In this document: one piece after another, positions 53,410 through 62,483 of the stretch
Layout of the letters: every line of letters begins with the position of its first letter
How positions within the stretch are numbered: the stretch's first letter is position 1
DNA from: Spirochaetaceae bacterium
Lineage (GTDB): Bacteria; Spirochaetota; Spirochaetia; SZUA-6; Bin103
DNA length: 64,000 nt
Reading direction: 5' to 3'
Assembly (NCBI GenBank): GCA_028821475.1
Contig: JAPPGB010000076.1
Span: 1 to 64,000 of the forward strand
Notes under the pieces: model-generated
Told to the model about the DNA's origin: nothing
The model's database searches: none
Seen by the model: the letters and a program-made list of their open reading frames with translations, nothing else
Position numbers and translations under genes: made by a program

Positions 53410-54765
53410 ATGAAATTCGCGGCGTTCATTTCGTTAATCGTTTCCGTGGCGGTCCTGTTCGCCGCCTGTGCAGGCGCCGTAGGCCCTCCGGGCAAGGATG
53501 GCGCAGATGGCGCAGATGGCGCAGACGGCAGGGATGGCGCAGATGGCGCAGATGGCGCCACCGGCCCCCAAGGGCCTCCAGGAGACACGCCATTCGCACC
53601 ACTTCCGGCGGCCGGAGTGATCCCGTCCACGATCGTCAGCGTTAACCCGACTGACAGTGGATTTGCTGGTACTCCAGCCGCTGTAGACGTCGCCTCGTTT
53701 TTTGCGGGAGGTATTCCACCGGTCACATATAGGCTCGTCGGGTCTACTCTGCAGAGCGCGGACGTGACCTACGCCAACTACGATGCGGCAGCTACCTACG
53801 CTGGCGCTTCCCCCAGGTGGTTTACGGCAGAGTTGGAGAAGGACGGCAGTATGCTAACCATCAGCGTTGCAACGGCGAATGCGCGTACGGCCGTCGGTGA
53901 GGCCGCCGACGAGTTCGTCGCCAACTCTTCATCGTTCGTCATCGAAGCGATGGACGCTCATAAGAGCAAAGCCGTTCATGAGCTCATCGTTGCTAACAAT
54001 CGGGCTCCGCGCGCCGAGGGTACCTTGCCGACCACCTTCCGAATCGGTGAACAACCGGCCTCTGTTCGTGATGCCAAGACCGGTGAACTCATTACAGATC
54101 TTGCTGCTCTGGACGACTCCGGTGGCGTTTGGGAAGGCTTCAAGTGCACGCAATTCAACACTTGCGAATTGGCCCTGGGCGGTTTCTTCCAGGACGAAGA
54201 AGCAGATGGTAAACTGACATTCTCGGCTGCCACGAAGCATGCTGGGGACGCCAAGTATCTGTCGTTTATGGCGACAGATGGAGGCGTTGTGATCGTCGGC
54301 AAGGAAGCTAAGGTCGATGATGCAGATACCACTGGGACCGACGAGAGTCAAGTCACTGTAGTGCTGACGGCTACCGATCCAAATGGATTGAAGCTAAATC
54401 AGGACCTTACTGTGAGTATGGAGTCTCGACCGATGGCCCCAGCAATGCTTGAAGGGGTTACTTTCAAGGACGTGACGGCCACAACGGCGGTTCTCACGCA
54501 AATCGTCGCACGCGCTGCCAACGTCAACTTCAAGGATGAGGATGACGCGTACGCCACGCTCACAATAACGAGCAAGACAGACAACAAGGACGTTGTGGCA
54601 GCCAATGGAGTGGCGAAGGACGGAACTACGCCTGAAAACCTCGTAGTTACTGCTGTTGGTAATCGCGGTATCGCAACCGTTACGATAGTTACCACCGAAC
54701 CTGTAGATGGCACCGCCGGTATCGGCCAGTTCGCTGAGACGACTATTCAGGTGACTGCCAACTAG
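53410..54765 (+). CDS. collagen-like surface lipoprotein 1
   Basis: 451 residues from ATG 53410. Signal peptide (MKFAAFISLIVSVAVLF) with lipobox FAAC, then about 12 Gly-x-y triplets (GPPGKDGADGADGADGRDGA) and a large beta-rich body with cadherin/Ig-like features (FEDEEADGKLTF-type Asp/Gly loops). Lower GC than the chromosome. The first 95 bp from 53386 are identical to the start of the gene at 62843, while the bodies differ. Probably exposed on the cell surface on a collagen-like stalk. Confidence 0.8.
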   Translation: MKFAAFISLIVSVAVLFAACAGAVGPPGKDGADGADGADGRDGADGADGATGPQGPPGDTPFAPLPAAGVIPSTIVSVNPTDSGFAGTPAAVDVASFFAGGIPPVTYRLVGSTLQSADVTYANYDAAATYAGASPRWFTAELEKDGSMLTISVATANARTAVGEAADEFVANSSSFVIEAMDAHKSKAVHELIVANNRAPRAEGTLPTTFRIGEQPASVRDAKTGELITDLAALDDSGGVWEGFKCTQFNTCELALGGFFQDEEADGKLTFSAATKHAGDAKYLSFMATDGGVVIVGKEAKVDDADTTGTDESQVTVVLTATDPNGLKLNQDLTVSMESRPMAPAMLEGVTFKDVTATTAVLTQIVARAANVNFKDEDDAYATLTITSKTDNKDVVAANGVAKDGTTPENLVVTAVGNRGIATVTIVTTEPVDGTAGIGQFAETTIQVTAN

Positions 54766-54810
54766 ACCGAAGCCTCGAAGGGTGGCCCGCCCGGTCGCCC
54801 TCTGATGGAG

Positions 54811-54862
54811 GAGCCGCCGAGATAGTAGTGACTACTTCTTGGCGGCTCTTCTTTCCTCTTTT
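54811..54862 (+). terminator. rho-independent terminator
   Basis: GAGCCGCC (54811-54818) pairs with GGCGGCTC (54841-54848), with inner AGTAG/CTACT pairing, followed by TTCTTTCCTCTTTT. It lies 45 nt after the collagen-like gene. Confidence 0.8.
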
Positions 54863-55290
54863 CCGCACTATGTGCGTGGTGAACCCGTCGCCGAGTCCTC
54901 CATCCTGTCGAGGCCCTTGGTCCTTGATCAAGCTCACCACCGTCGATGCTCACTCGTGACGCGACGTTAAGAGTCGGAAACATGGATTGCCGCCAGAGAT
55001 GAGTCAGCGGTCGGCTCTGCCAGGATCTACGTGACCGGCGGGGAGTGGGAGCAACGCGAGGTGGTCGGATCGGGTCTGGACGAGGGGCCGCTTCTCCGAA
55101 ACAGCTCTCTGAGATTCCCGATACTTGGATAGCTCCAACTCAATTCGGTACAGCTTGCCGATGTGGCCACGACTGGGTGATGTGACATGATGGTGGACAC
55201 TCTGTGGAGAGCGGGCTATGGTTCGTGTGCTAACGATCCATCTTGGTGCGGCCATCTTCCGCGGATCAAGCTTGAGGGAACATATATATT
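54863..55290. other. intergenic stretch
   Basis: No supportable gene; short frames only. Confidence 0.4.
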
Positions 55291-55354
55291 ACATCATGAA
55301 GTCCGTCGTTACTCGGAGTTCTGACACTATTCGCCGCACCATGCGCATGGCTTT

Positions 55355-56164
55355 GTGACGTTCTTGGTCATCGGTGTGCTTGGTGCGCTGTCGGTAAACA
55401 ATATCGTGGCTGAGGACACGGACGTGCCGGCGGTGAGCGAGGTCGGCATGTTCAGCGCGTCGGCGAGCCGGGATGCCTACCAGTTTGGGGATCCGATCGA
55501 GGTCAGGGTGGACTTCGACCGGCTGGTCACGGTTACGGGGACGCCGCAGATCAACCTCACGGTGGGCGACAACACGCGGGCCGTCGGGCTCACGGGGCCT
55601 GCCGTCCACTTTCGGTCGCGCACCAGTTCGCTGTTCTTCGCGTACACGGTGGTGGCGGCGGAGAGCGATGCGGACGGCATCAGTGTGGCGGCCGATGCGA
55701 TCAGCCTGAACGGTGGCAGCATCAAGGCGGACGCCGACGGCACCACCGACGCCGACCTGAGCCACGCGGCGTTGACGCCGGGCTCGGGTCACAAGATGGA
55801 CGGCAGCAAGAACGAGGTGCCGGTGGTGAGCAGCGTCTCGTTCGTCGGCTCACCGGCGGGCGGAGAGACCTACGAGCTCGGCGAGACCATTGAGCTGAAG
55901 GTCGAGTTCCACCGGTTCCTCGACTATTCGAGCGGCCTGCAGGTGGAGCTGACCATCGGCGGGCAGACCGCGCTGGCGAGCCACTCCCACGGCCGCGGGT
56001 TCGGCGGCGGGGTCACCGAGATCTACTTCGACTACGACGTACGGGCGGACGACTTCGACGCCAACGGGACGATCCGATCTGCGGATGCGCAACCGCTTGC
56101 GTGGCTGCCGAAAATCTACAGCGTGGGTCGGGTATTGACACATCCCCGAAGGCAGTTGAGTTAG
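55355..56164 (+). pseudogene. truncated repeat-domain surface protein
   Basis: After a hydrophobic start (FLVIGVLGALSV) two repeats of a surface-protein beta domain follow: SASRDAYQFGDPIEVRVDFD, VTGTPQINLTVGDNTRAVG, SDADGISVAADAISLNGGSI, then GETYELGETIELKVEFHRFL. The signal peptide seems split: ATG 55295 gives MKSVVTRSSDTIRRTMRMAL and a stop just before the hydrophobic stretch in the next frame. The C-terminus ends abruptly (RVLTHPRRQLS). Intact relatives are long multi-repeat surface proteins. Confidence 0.6.
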
Positions 56165-56214
56165 TGGATATCCGGCTCCGAGACGCGCTGGGCGGATTGT
56201 GTACCATGCCGGGA

Positions 56215-56510
56215 TGGTGACGGCGCGCACGGATATGCCGCAACGGACGGACGTAGATGCGCCGACCCCCTACCGGCTGAACAAAGCACGTCCTGTTCGG
56301 CCGGCAGGAGGGGCTATGCGCCGGCTGCCGGTCGGAGTTTCCCTTCCGCGCCTTTGAGGTAGGCCACGTGAATCCCGCAGAGTCGGGCCAGGCACGGACC
56401 ATATGGACAACCTGCAACTGCTCTGTAGCTCCTGCAACCGGATCAAGGGCAACCGAACCATGGAGTATCCGACGGCCCGCCTTGCCGACTTCCGCCAGAC
56501 GGATTGCCTG
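56215..56510 (+). pseudogene. HNH endonuclease remnant, frameshifted
   Basis: One frame gives RTDMPQRTDVDAPTPYRLNK, the next LFGRQEGLCAGCRSEFPFRA and FEVGHVNP (HNH His replaced in context), and a third DHMDNLQLLCSSCNRIKGNR. Together they match HNH domains joined to DNA methyltransferases (CxxC, DHxxNLQLLCxxCNRxKG). Several frameshifts disable it. Confidence 0.7.
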
Positions 56511-56612
56511 CGCATAACTCGATGCTCTACAATAGCTTATCTCCTACTCAAAAGTGAGCGTCCTCGCTTGCGGACGCTTACACCACGGCGGTACACTGTC
56601 GAAGGCGCAATA

Positions 56613-56774
56613 ATGGGAACCACGAAACTCATCATTGAAAGGACAAGACAAGAAGCATTCGCTCAAGGAGCAAGGCACGAACGCAAAAGGATTGAACGAC
56701 ACCTGCGACAGCAGGGTTTGAACGTACAACTGCCAGACTCTGAACAGCAAAGTCAAGGCAAGAAAAAACCGTAA
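56613..56774 (+). CDS. small charged ORF
   Basis: 53 residues from ATG 56613 (MGTTKLIIERTRQEAFAQGA), strongly charged and helical, in locally low-GC DNA. No family. It might be the end of something fused to the HNH remnant in the same frame. Confidence 0.3.
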   Translation: MGTTKLIIERTRQEAFAQGARHERKRIERHLRQQGLNVQLPDSEQQSQGKKKP

Positions 56775-56861
56775 AGGTACTGGTATCCTGGTGGTGTGCG
56801 GCAAAGCCCCCGCGGCAACGATGAGGGGAGCGGTCGAGACCATGATGGAGCGCCAAAATCG

Positions 56862-57012
56862 AGCGGATCGCCGGGGCCTTCACCACCGCCTCGATGCCGC
56901 GCTGCCAGTACGGCAGCGCTTCCGCCGGTGACGAGATCACCGGCCGCACGATCGGGTTGAAGCGCCCGCCCGTCGCCAGCTACAGGTCGACCGGGTTGCG
57001 CAGCCCCTCGTG
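56862..57012 (-). pseudogene. internal integrase fragment
   Basis: Encodes RFNPIVRPVISSPAEALPYW and GIEAVVKAPAIRSIL, matching residues about 210-245 of the full integrase. Bases 57013-57280 beyond it show no gene. Confidence 0.75.
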
Positions 57013-57406
57013 TCGTCGCCGCCGCCTTCTCAGGCTCAGTTATGTTCGGATTCTGATCAACAGGTGGATGGCGAATTCGCGACGGTCTGCTTCCGCGACA
57101 GCATTGAAGGACAGCATGGCCGTCCGGACCGTCAACGCGGCCAAGATCATCACTGCTGGCGCCCTGCCCGGGAAACTCGGATTGTAGTCCAGGACTATCC
57201 CACGCTACCGAGTCGCAGGCGGCCAGTCGCGATCTGAGGCGGGGCGTGAAGCACGCCCGGAGCCTTTGCCGGCGTCCGGCGCCGCCCGCCCCCGGCAATA
57301 GGCCAGAAAGCACGCCCGTCGGTGCATGACACCGCCGCCGCACCGATCATCTGCAACGCGGGCAAGGCGATTGACGCAGCGCGCGGGCCGCGGGTTCAAT
57401 GCTGGC

Positions 57407-58561
57407 GTGGACGTCGCCAACCCGATCTACGACGTGGTGTTCAAGTACCTGATGCAGAACCAGCGCGTCGCCCGCCTGCTGATCGGCAGGATCACCGGCC
57501 TCGCGGTGCGGTCGCTCACCGTCAGCCCGCAGGAGAGGGCCGTGCGCCGCACTCCCGAAGACCCGGAGCGCGTCCAGCCGCTGACGCTGCTGCGCATGGA
57601 CTTCGCCGCCCGCGTGCGCACTGCCGACGGCGGCGAGCGGCAGGTGCTGATCGAGATTCAGAAGACCAGCGCGCCGACCGTGATCGAGCGCTTCCGGCGC
57701 TACCTGGGCCAGCAGATCGGCAGCAGCGACAACATCCTTACCCATCCGTCGGGCCGCACCGAGGCGGTGCCGATCGTGACCATCTACTTCCTGGGTTACG
57801 CGCTCGATGGTCTGTCGGACGAGGCGGTGATCGACGTGTGCCCGCGGGTGACCGAGCGGCGCACCGGGCGGGAGCTGGCGGCGAGCCATCCACTGGTGGA
57901 GGGCATCCATCACCGCAGCCACATCATCCAGATCCCGCGGCTGGCGAGCCGGCGGCGGGACGAGTTGGAGCGGCTGCTGGCGATCTTCGACCAGGGCCTG
58001 GTGAAGGGCAACGGGCGGGGTGACGCGCATGTGCTGACGATCGAAGAAGGGGAGTATCCGGCGGAGTGCGCCTTCGTGCTGCGGCAGTTGCGCGAGGCGA
58101 TAGCGGAGGAGGAGGTGCGGCGCGAGATGGAGGGGGAGGACCTGCTGCTGCGAGACTCGATGCTGCTGGCGCGGCAGGTGGAGCATCGCGACCGCCTTAT
58201 AGCACAGGAGCGGCAGCAGGCGCAGCAGGAGCGGGAGCGGGCGCAGCGAGCGGAACGGGCGCAACAGCAGGCGGAACGGGCACAGCAGCAGGCGGAACAG
58301 GCGCGGCAACAGGAGCAGCAGGAGCGGCAGCAGGCGGAACAGGCTCAACAGCAGGCGGAGCTGGAGCGGCAGCAGGCGGAACAGGCGCGGCAACAGGAGC
58401 AGCAGGAGCGGCAGCAGGAGCGGCAGCAGGCGGAGCAGGAGCGGCGCCTGCTCCTCGCGCAGGCGATCCGCCGCCTGCATGGCCTGGGGCAGGATGCCGA
58501 GTCGATCGCCGCGGCGCTGGCGGTGGATGCGGACGAGGTGCGGCGCGTCCTGTCGGGGTGA
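57407..58561 (+). CDS. Rpn-family PD-(D/E)XK nuclease with long Gln-rich coiled coil, copy 1
   Basis: 384 residues from GTG 57407. ANPIYDVVFKYLMQNQRVAR, LLRMDFAARVR, ERQVLIEIQKTS and RFRRYLGQQIG are the Rpn/PDDEXK_2 nuclease core (D and ExQ catalytic residues). The C-terminal third is a coiled coil of AERAQQQAE/ARQQEQQERQ repeats followed by a small helical end GLGQDAESIAAALAVDADEV. Rpn proteins promote recA-independent recombination. The coil is about 60 residues longer than in copy 2. Confidence 0.85.
   Translation: MDVANPIYDVVFKYLMQNQRVARLLIGRITGLAVRSLTVSPQERAVRRTPEDPERVQPLTLLRMDFAARVRTADGGERQVLIEIQKTSAPTVIERFRRYLGQQIGSSDNILTHPSGRTEAVPIVTIYFLGYALDGLSDEAVIDVCPRVTERRTGRELAASHPLVEGIHHRSHIIQIPRLASRRRDELERLLAIFDQGLVKGNGRGDAHVLTIEEGEYPAECAFVLRQLREAIAEEEVRREMEGEDLLLRDSMLLARQVEHRDRLIAQERQQAQQERERAQRAERAQQQAERAQQQAEQARQQEQQERQQAEQAQQQAELERQQAEQARQQEQQERQQERQQAEQERRLLLAQAIRRLHGLGQDAESIAAALAVDADEVRRVLSG
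58200..58450 (+). repeat. in-frame tandem repeat encoding the Gln/Glu/Ala coiled coil
   Basis: Units such as CAGCAGGCGGAACAGGCG recur with variation, encoding QQAEQA and RQQEQQER. All indels relative to copy 2 keep the frame. Confidence 0.7.
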
Positions 58562-58655
58562 CGGCGGTGCGTAGGCGGGAGACTGAGGCCCGACGAATTC
58601 GCCGTCACGAACTTGCTTGCTCACCGAGCCGGCGCTTGTCCCTCCATCACGTCCG

Positions 58656-59000
58656 TCAGCATGGGATCACCCTGATTGTAGTCCGCCTGTTCTCGTTCCT
58701 CTTGGGCCGCACAGATATGCTGGCAAAGCGTTGTATTTCCGACGGAAACGCGGCCATTGCTTCGGCATCTCTACACCGTCTCGCAGTCTCGCGGTGATTG
58801 ATCGCCCGGTACACCCTGTCCCATGCGTTGCCACCACGCGGTCCGGCAAGAACATCGGCATTCGACTTCGCCAAGCAATGAAACATGGCATAGTAGAGCG
58901 TGCTTGCCGCCCGCTTCATATACTCGCGGACAACGGTGTTTCCTGCGACACCGCTCCTGATCAAGTCGATGGCAGCGTCAACGAGCTTGAACGGATCCAA
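58656..59000 (-). CDS. HEPN-like protein, C-terminus truncated by the Rpn repeat
   Basis: 114 residues from TTG 59000. KRAASTLYYAMFHCLAKSNA and DRVYRAINHRETARRC then FPSEIQRFASI resemble HEPN toxin domains that pair with an antitoxin or nucleotidyltransferase. The last 25 residues (PKRNENRRTTIRVIPC) run into the inverted repeat arm, so the natural end is lost. Overlaps the gene upstream by about 20 bp. Confidence 0.55.
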   Translation of the reverse strand: MDPFKLVDAAIDLIRSGVAGNTVVREYMKRAASTLYYAMFHCLAKSNADVLAGPRGGNAWDRVYRAINHRETARRCRDAEAMAAFPSEIQRFASISVRPKRNENRRTTIRVIPC

Positions 59001-59361
59001 TGGTCTCTCTAATCTGCTCCAGATTGGATTCGAACAGGTACGACGGGACGGGGAATTCCTCGATCCCGGCCTCCAGGAGCGATGCCCGCAGTGCGGTCAG
59101 AAAGGTGGCCAACCATCCAGGGTCGCACTCCTCGGGATGTTCAGCGTCGAACGCTATCGTGATGTCCAGGAAGGTATCGTGTTCGTCATCAGCCAACGAC
59201 TCCTCTCGGCGAACTGCGATCTCCTTGGCGAACGCCTCACCGTAGTGGCCATCCAGTAGCCTTCGGGCGATCGACGTGACCTGCTCGATTACTTCGTCGG
59301 CCTCCTTCCGAGGGGGCCCGCCCGCAATGCTGATCGGATCGCGATCAGTTGTTCCGGCCAT
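58978..59361 (-). CDS. probable antitoxin partner of the HEPN-like protein
   Basis: 127 residues from ATG 59361 (GGGAGGA upstream). EADEVIEQVTSIARRLLDGH then DDEHDTFLDITIAFDAEHPE and SYLFESNLEQIRETIG; acidic, soluble. No named family, but the overlap with the HEPN-like gene and the acid-rich composition suggest a two-gene toxin-antitoxin unit. Confidence 0.55.
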   Translation of the reverse strand: MAGTTDRDPISIAGGPPRKEADEVIEQVTSIARRLLDGHYGEAFAKEIAVRREESLADDEHDTFLDITIAFDAEHPEECDPGWLATFLTALRASLLEAGIEEFPVPSYLFESNLEQIRETIGSVQAR

Positions 59362-59469
59362 TGTCTGTCCTCCCGGCGGTCGCCCCGCAATTGCACAGAA
59401 TGTACCGCCGCCTGCAGCGTTGCACAACATCGCCTCCGTCATGGGGCGCGACCCAAGACTGCGGATAGT

Positions 59470-59545
59470 GGGCTCGGGCGGCAACTGGGGCCGGTCAACC
59501 AGGGGTTGATGCGGGCAACGCGCTCGGCCACGGCGTGGGGGCCGC
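59470..59545 (-). pseudogene. relic of the GALTGPWRP-tail family
   Basis: Minus strand encodes HAVAERVARINPWLTGPSCR, clearly derived from LAERVARIEGALTGPWRP. It lies directly beside the sulfatase-maturase fragment. Confidence 0.55.
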
Positions 59546-59639
59546 GGCGCACTTCTGGCCCTCCGGTGATGGACACGGCCGCGAGACACCCGTCACGCGC
59601 CACGTCGGCGGCAGGCCGGGACGAGGGAGCCGGCGCCGC

Positions 59640-59872
59640 CGGCTCCCTGGCCCCGCAACGGCTTCGGCCTGTACGACGTGCACGGCAACGTGGTCGAGAT
59701 GGTGGCCGACTGCTACGACCCCGGCGGCAGCGGCAGCTCCTGCACCCGCCGCGTGGTCCGCGGCAGCTCCTGGGCATCCCCGCCCCGCCTGCTGCGCTCT
59801 GCCTACCGGAGCTGGTGCGCCCCCACCCTCCGCTCCCCCCAGACCGGCTTCCGCATCGCCGGCAACCTGTAG
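59640..59872 (+). pseudogene. C-terminal fragment of an FGE-sulfatase/SUMF1-type protein
   Basis: Encodes PRNGFGLYDVHGNVVEMVAD and RRVVRGSSWASPPRLLRSAY ending QTGFRIAGNL, the last third of formylglycine-generating-enzyme-like domains (GLYDxxGNVxEW, RGxSW, GFRxA). The upstream two thirds are absent. Confidence 0.75.
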
Positions 59873-59983
59873 GCAACGGGAGCCGCCGGCCAATCCAATG
59901 GACAAGCCAGCAGAACATGGTAGGTTGTGATCATGAAGACGGCGACGTGCGGGTAGGCGGCACACAGGGAATCGATCTGGAGC

Positions 59984-60595
59984 GTGTCCAGACGGTTCAG
60001 GAGTACCTACTCGGCAGTGTTCATGGCGCTGTTCGGCCTAGGGTGTGTGTTGGCCGTAATCGAGTCGGATCACCTGAGGCCGGAAGACGGATGGACTTGG
60101 CACACGCACATGGACACCTTGATCAGCAAGATCGGGGGGTACAGTATAGCGACCGCTGCCGCCGCCATGGTGGCCACCGAAGTACTGGAGGTATTCGTAT
60201 TGCTGGCTGATGCGTTGAGGGAAATCATACAGGAGAAACGCCACAAGCGGTTTGAGCGAATACGCCAGGAGGAACGCGAGCGGCTGTTTGGATCTGGCGT
60301 ACCGACGTTCTGTCCCATATGGGGGACTCCGGCGAAAGTGGTCCCGACGGCACGCGCTGCCGCCGTATTTGTCATAGACTCACAGCGGGCTGGCGGCAAG
60401 TACGAGATATCACGGCAGTTGCTTACCGAATTCGTGACCGGCTCGCTCAGACTTGCGGAACAGGACCGGGATGCGGTTACCCAATGGCTGAGTGACCAGC
60501 GGGCTGCTGGAGTAGACCTTCCTGTGCTTACGGTGGAGGTGATGCGAAACCTGATCCGGCCGGACTGCGGCTCGGAAAACAGCCATACCGAATGA
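59984..60595 (+). CDS. membrane protein of unknown function
   Basis: 203 residues from GTG 59984. Two likely membrane spans (YSAVFMALFGLGCVLAVIES; YSIATAAAAMVATEVLEVFV), then a charged coil (EKRHKRFERIRQEERERLFG) and a C-terminal helical part. No family recognised. It lies inside the segment between the inverted Rpn arms. Confidence 0.55.
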   Translation: MSRRFRSTYSAVFMALFGLGCVLAVIESDHLRPEDGWTWHTHMDTLISKIGGYSIATAAAAMVATEVLEVFVLLADALREIIQEKRHKRFERIRQEERERLFGSGVPTFCPIWGTPAKVVPTARAAAVFVIDSQRAGGKYEISRQLLTEFVTGSLRLAEQDRDAVTQWLSDQRAAGVDLPVLTVEVMRNLIRPDCGSENSHTE

Positions 60596-60613
60596 CGCCG
60601 GGGAGTGATCGTG

Positions 60614-60724
60614 ATGCCGACGGATCATAAGGAGTCCGAGCTTGCCAACGCGCGCTTCGACACCGTCCGCGCGCGGCTGATCAAGCTCGCGGTCGCGTGG
60701 GGAGCGGCTTCCGCTCGGGATTGA
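60614..60724 (+). pseudogene. IS1380-like transposase 3' relic
   Basis: Encodes LANARFDTVRARLIKLAVAW before a stop, similar to the (Q/R)FDTLRLRLIKIAAR end of IS1380-family transposases. Only about 35 codons remain. Confidence 0.45.
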
Positions 60725-60756
60725 TGATGAGAGCCTTGAATGGTTCGGCCACGGGG

Positions 60757-60941
60757 GCCTCCTGTGGACGCGGAACTGGCGGCCGCCAAGTCCGCCGGCA
60801 TTGAGGGTCGGATCACCGACCACTCCGGACGCGGCGGCTTCGCCTCCGAGCTTACCGCCCGTGGGGCCAGCACCACCGACCATGCTTGCCGGTGGCTGGA
60901 AAACGGCCCGCCGAGCAGGGCGCCGTCGCCAAGTACCTGTG
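60757..60941 (+). pseudogene. 3' relic of a second, unrelated tyrosine recombinase
   Basis: AAAKSAGIEGRITDHSGRGG then FASELTARGASTTD, a frame change to MLAGGWKT, and a last piece GAVAKYL-stop. This is the HxxR...tyrosine region of a different phage-type integrase. Frameshifted and without its 5' part. Confidence 0.6.
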
Positions 60942-60944
60942 ACC

Positions 60945-61055
60945 GGGAAGGCGTGGCAGCGCCGGCGCCAGGAGGTCCTGGACCGGGACGGTTGGCGGTG
61001 CCAAGCGGTGTGGGCGGTACGGCAACGAGGTTCATCACCGATGATTCCTCCGTTT
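60945..61055 (+). pseudogene. HNH endonuclease fragment
   Basis: GKAWQRRRQEVLDRDGWRCQ in one frame, then CGRYGNEVHHR in the next, matching small phage-type HNH proteins (RDGxxCxxC...VHHI). Truncated. Bases 61056-61227 hold nothing recognised. Confidence 0.5.
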
Positions 61056-61227
61056 CGGGGCAATCGTAACACGCTCAGTGACCCCCGGCACCCCGGCACT
61101 CGGTACCCCGCCCCCCGGCATTCCCCGCTACGACGTGGAACGCGGGAACCGCAGTTGGCCGCCCGCGACGGGACAATTCTCAGAACACTAGCCGCGTCAA
61201 GGCGGGCCTTCACCGCACCAGGATGAT

Positions 61228-62483
61228 CCCATGCTGACGGACGTGATGGAGGGACAAGCGCCGATTCGGTGAGCAAGCAAGTTCGTGACGGCGAATTCGT
61301 CGGCCCTCAGTCTCCCGCCTACGCACGGCCGTCACCCCGACAGGACTCGCCGCACCTCGTCCGCATCCACCGCCAGCGCCGCGGCGATCGCCTCGGCATC
61401 CTGTCCCAGGCCATGCAGGCGGCTGACCGCCAGCGCGAGCAGCAGGCGCCGCTCGTGCTCCGCCTGCTCCGCAGGTTGCCGCGCCTGTTCCGCCCGTTGC
61501 CGCGCCTGTTCCGCCCGTTGCCGCGCCTGTTGCGCCCGCTGCCGCGCCTGTACCGCCTGCTGCGCACGACGCTCGTGATGCTCCACCTGCCGCGCCAACA
61601 GCATCGAGTCCCGGAACAGCAGGTCTTCACCCTCCATGTCGCGCCGCACCTCTTCTTCCGCCATCGCCTCCCGCAACTGCCGCAGCACGAAGGCGCACTC
61701 CGCCGGATACTCCCCTTCTTCGATTGTCAGCACGTGTGCGTCACCCCGTCCGTTGCCCTTCACCAAGCCCTGGTCGAAGATCGCCAGCACGCGCTCCAGA
61801 TCGTCCCGCCGCCGGCTCGCCAGCCGCGGGATCTGGATGATGTGGCTGCGGTGATGGATGCCCTCCACCAGTGGATGGCTCGCCGCAAGCTCCCGCCCCG
61901 TGCGCCGCTCGGTCACCCGCGGACAGACGTCGATCACCGCTTCGGCCGACAGACCATCCGGGGCGTAGCCCAGGAAGTAGATCGTCACGATCGGCACCGC
62001 TTCGGCGCGGCCCGAAGGGAGGGTGAGGATGGTGTCCCCGCTGGCGATCCGCTGGGCCAGGTAGCCCCGGAAGCGATTGATCACGGTCTGCGCGTTGGCC
62101 TTCAGGATCTCGATCAGGACCTGCCGCTCACTCCCGTCGTGGGTCTGAACCCGAGCCGCAAAGGTCATGCGCAGCAGCGTCAGCGGCAGGTCGTGCTCCG
62201 GGTCTTCGGGGGTGCGGCGCAAGGCGGTCCCCTTCGGGCTGACGGTGAGCGACTGCACCGCGAGGCCGGTGATCCTGCCGATCAGCAGGCGGGCGACGCG
62301 CTGGTTCTGCATCAGGTACGTGAACACCACGTCGTAGATCGGGTTGGCGACGTCCACGCTCCGCATTGAACCTGCGGCCCGCGCGTTGCGTCAATCGCCT
62401 TGCCCGTGTTGCGGTGATCGGTGCGGCGGCGGTGTCATGCACCGACGGGCGTGCTCCCTGGTCTATTGCCGGGGTCGGGCGGA
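61228..62483. repeat. inverted repeat arm 2 with Rpn gene
   Basis: Inverse complement of 57285-58674. Together with arm 1 it brackets the 2.5-kb segment 58675-61227. Confidence 0.85.
61332..62366 (-). CDS. Rpn-family PD-(D/E)XK nuclease with coiled coil, copy 2
   Basis: 344 residues from ATG 62366 (MRSVDVANPIYDVVFTYLMQ). The same nuclease core (LLRMTFAARVQ, where the Asp of the DF pair in copy 1 is replaced by Thr; ERQVLIEILKA where Q is L) and a shorter coiled coil (QARQRAQQARQRAEQARQ). Loss of the D and Q at two predicted active-site positions suggests that this copy may be catalytically weak or dead, unlike copy 1. Confidence 0.82.
   Translation of the reverse strand: MRSVDVANPIYDVVFTYLMQNQRVARLLIGRITGLAVQSLTVSPKGTALRRTPEDPEHDLPLTLLRMTFAARVQTHDGSERQVLIEILKANAQTVINRFRGYLAQRIASGDTILTLPSGRAEAVPIVTIYFLGYAPDGLSAEAVIDVCPRVTERRTGRELAASHPLVEGIHHRSHIIQIPRLASRRRDDLERVLAIFDQGLVKGNGRGDAHVLTIEEGEYPAECAFVLRQLREAMAEEEVRRDMEGEDLLFRDSMLLARQVEHHERRAQQAVQARQRAQQARQRAEQARQRAEQARQPAEQAEHERRLLLALAVSRLHGLGQDAEAIAAALAVDADEVRRVLSG

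Larger units (their letters stand above)
57285..58674. repeat. inverted repeat arm 1 with Rpn gene
   Basis: Inverse complement of 61228-62483, including about 110 bp before and about 110 bp after the Rpn gene. The coiled-coil-encoding part is longer in this arm. Confidence 0.85.
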
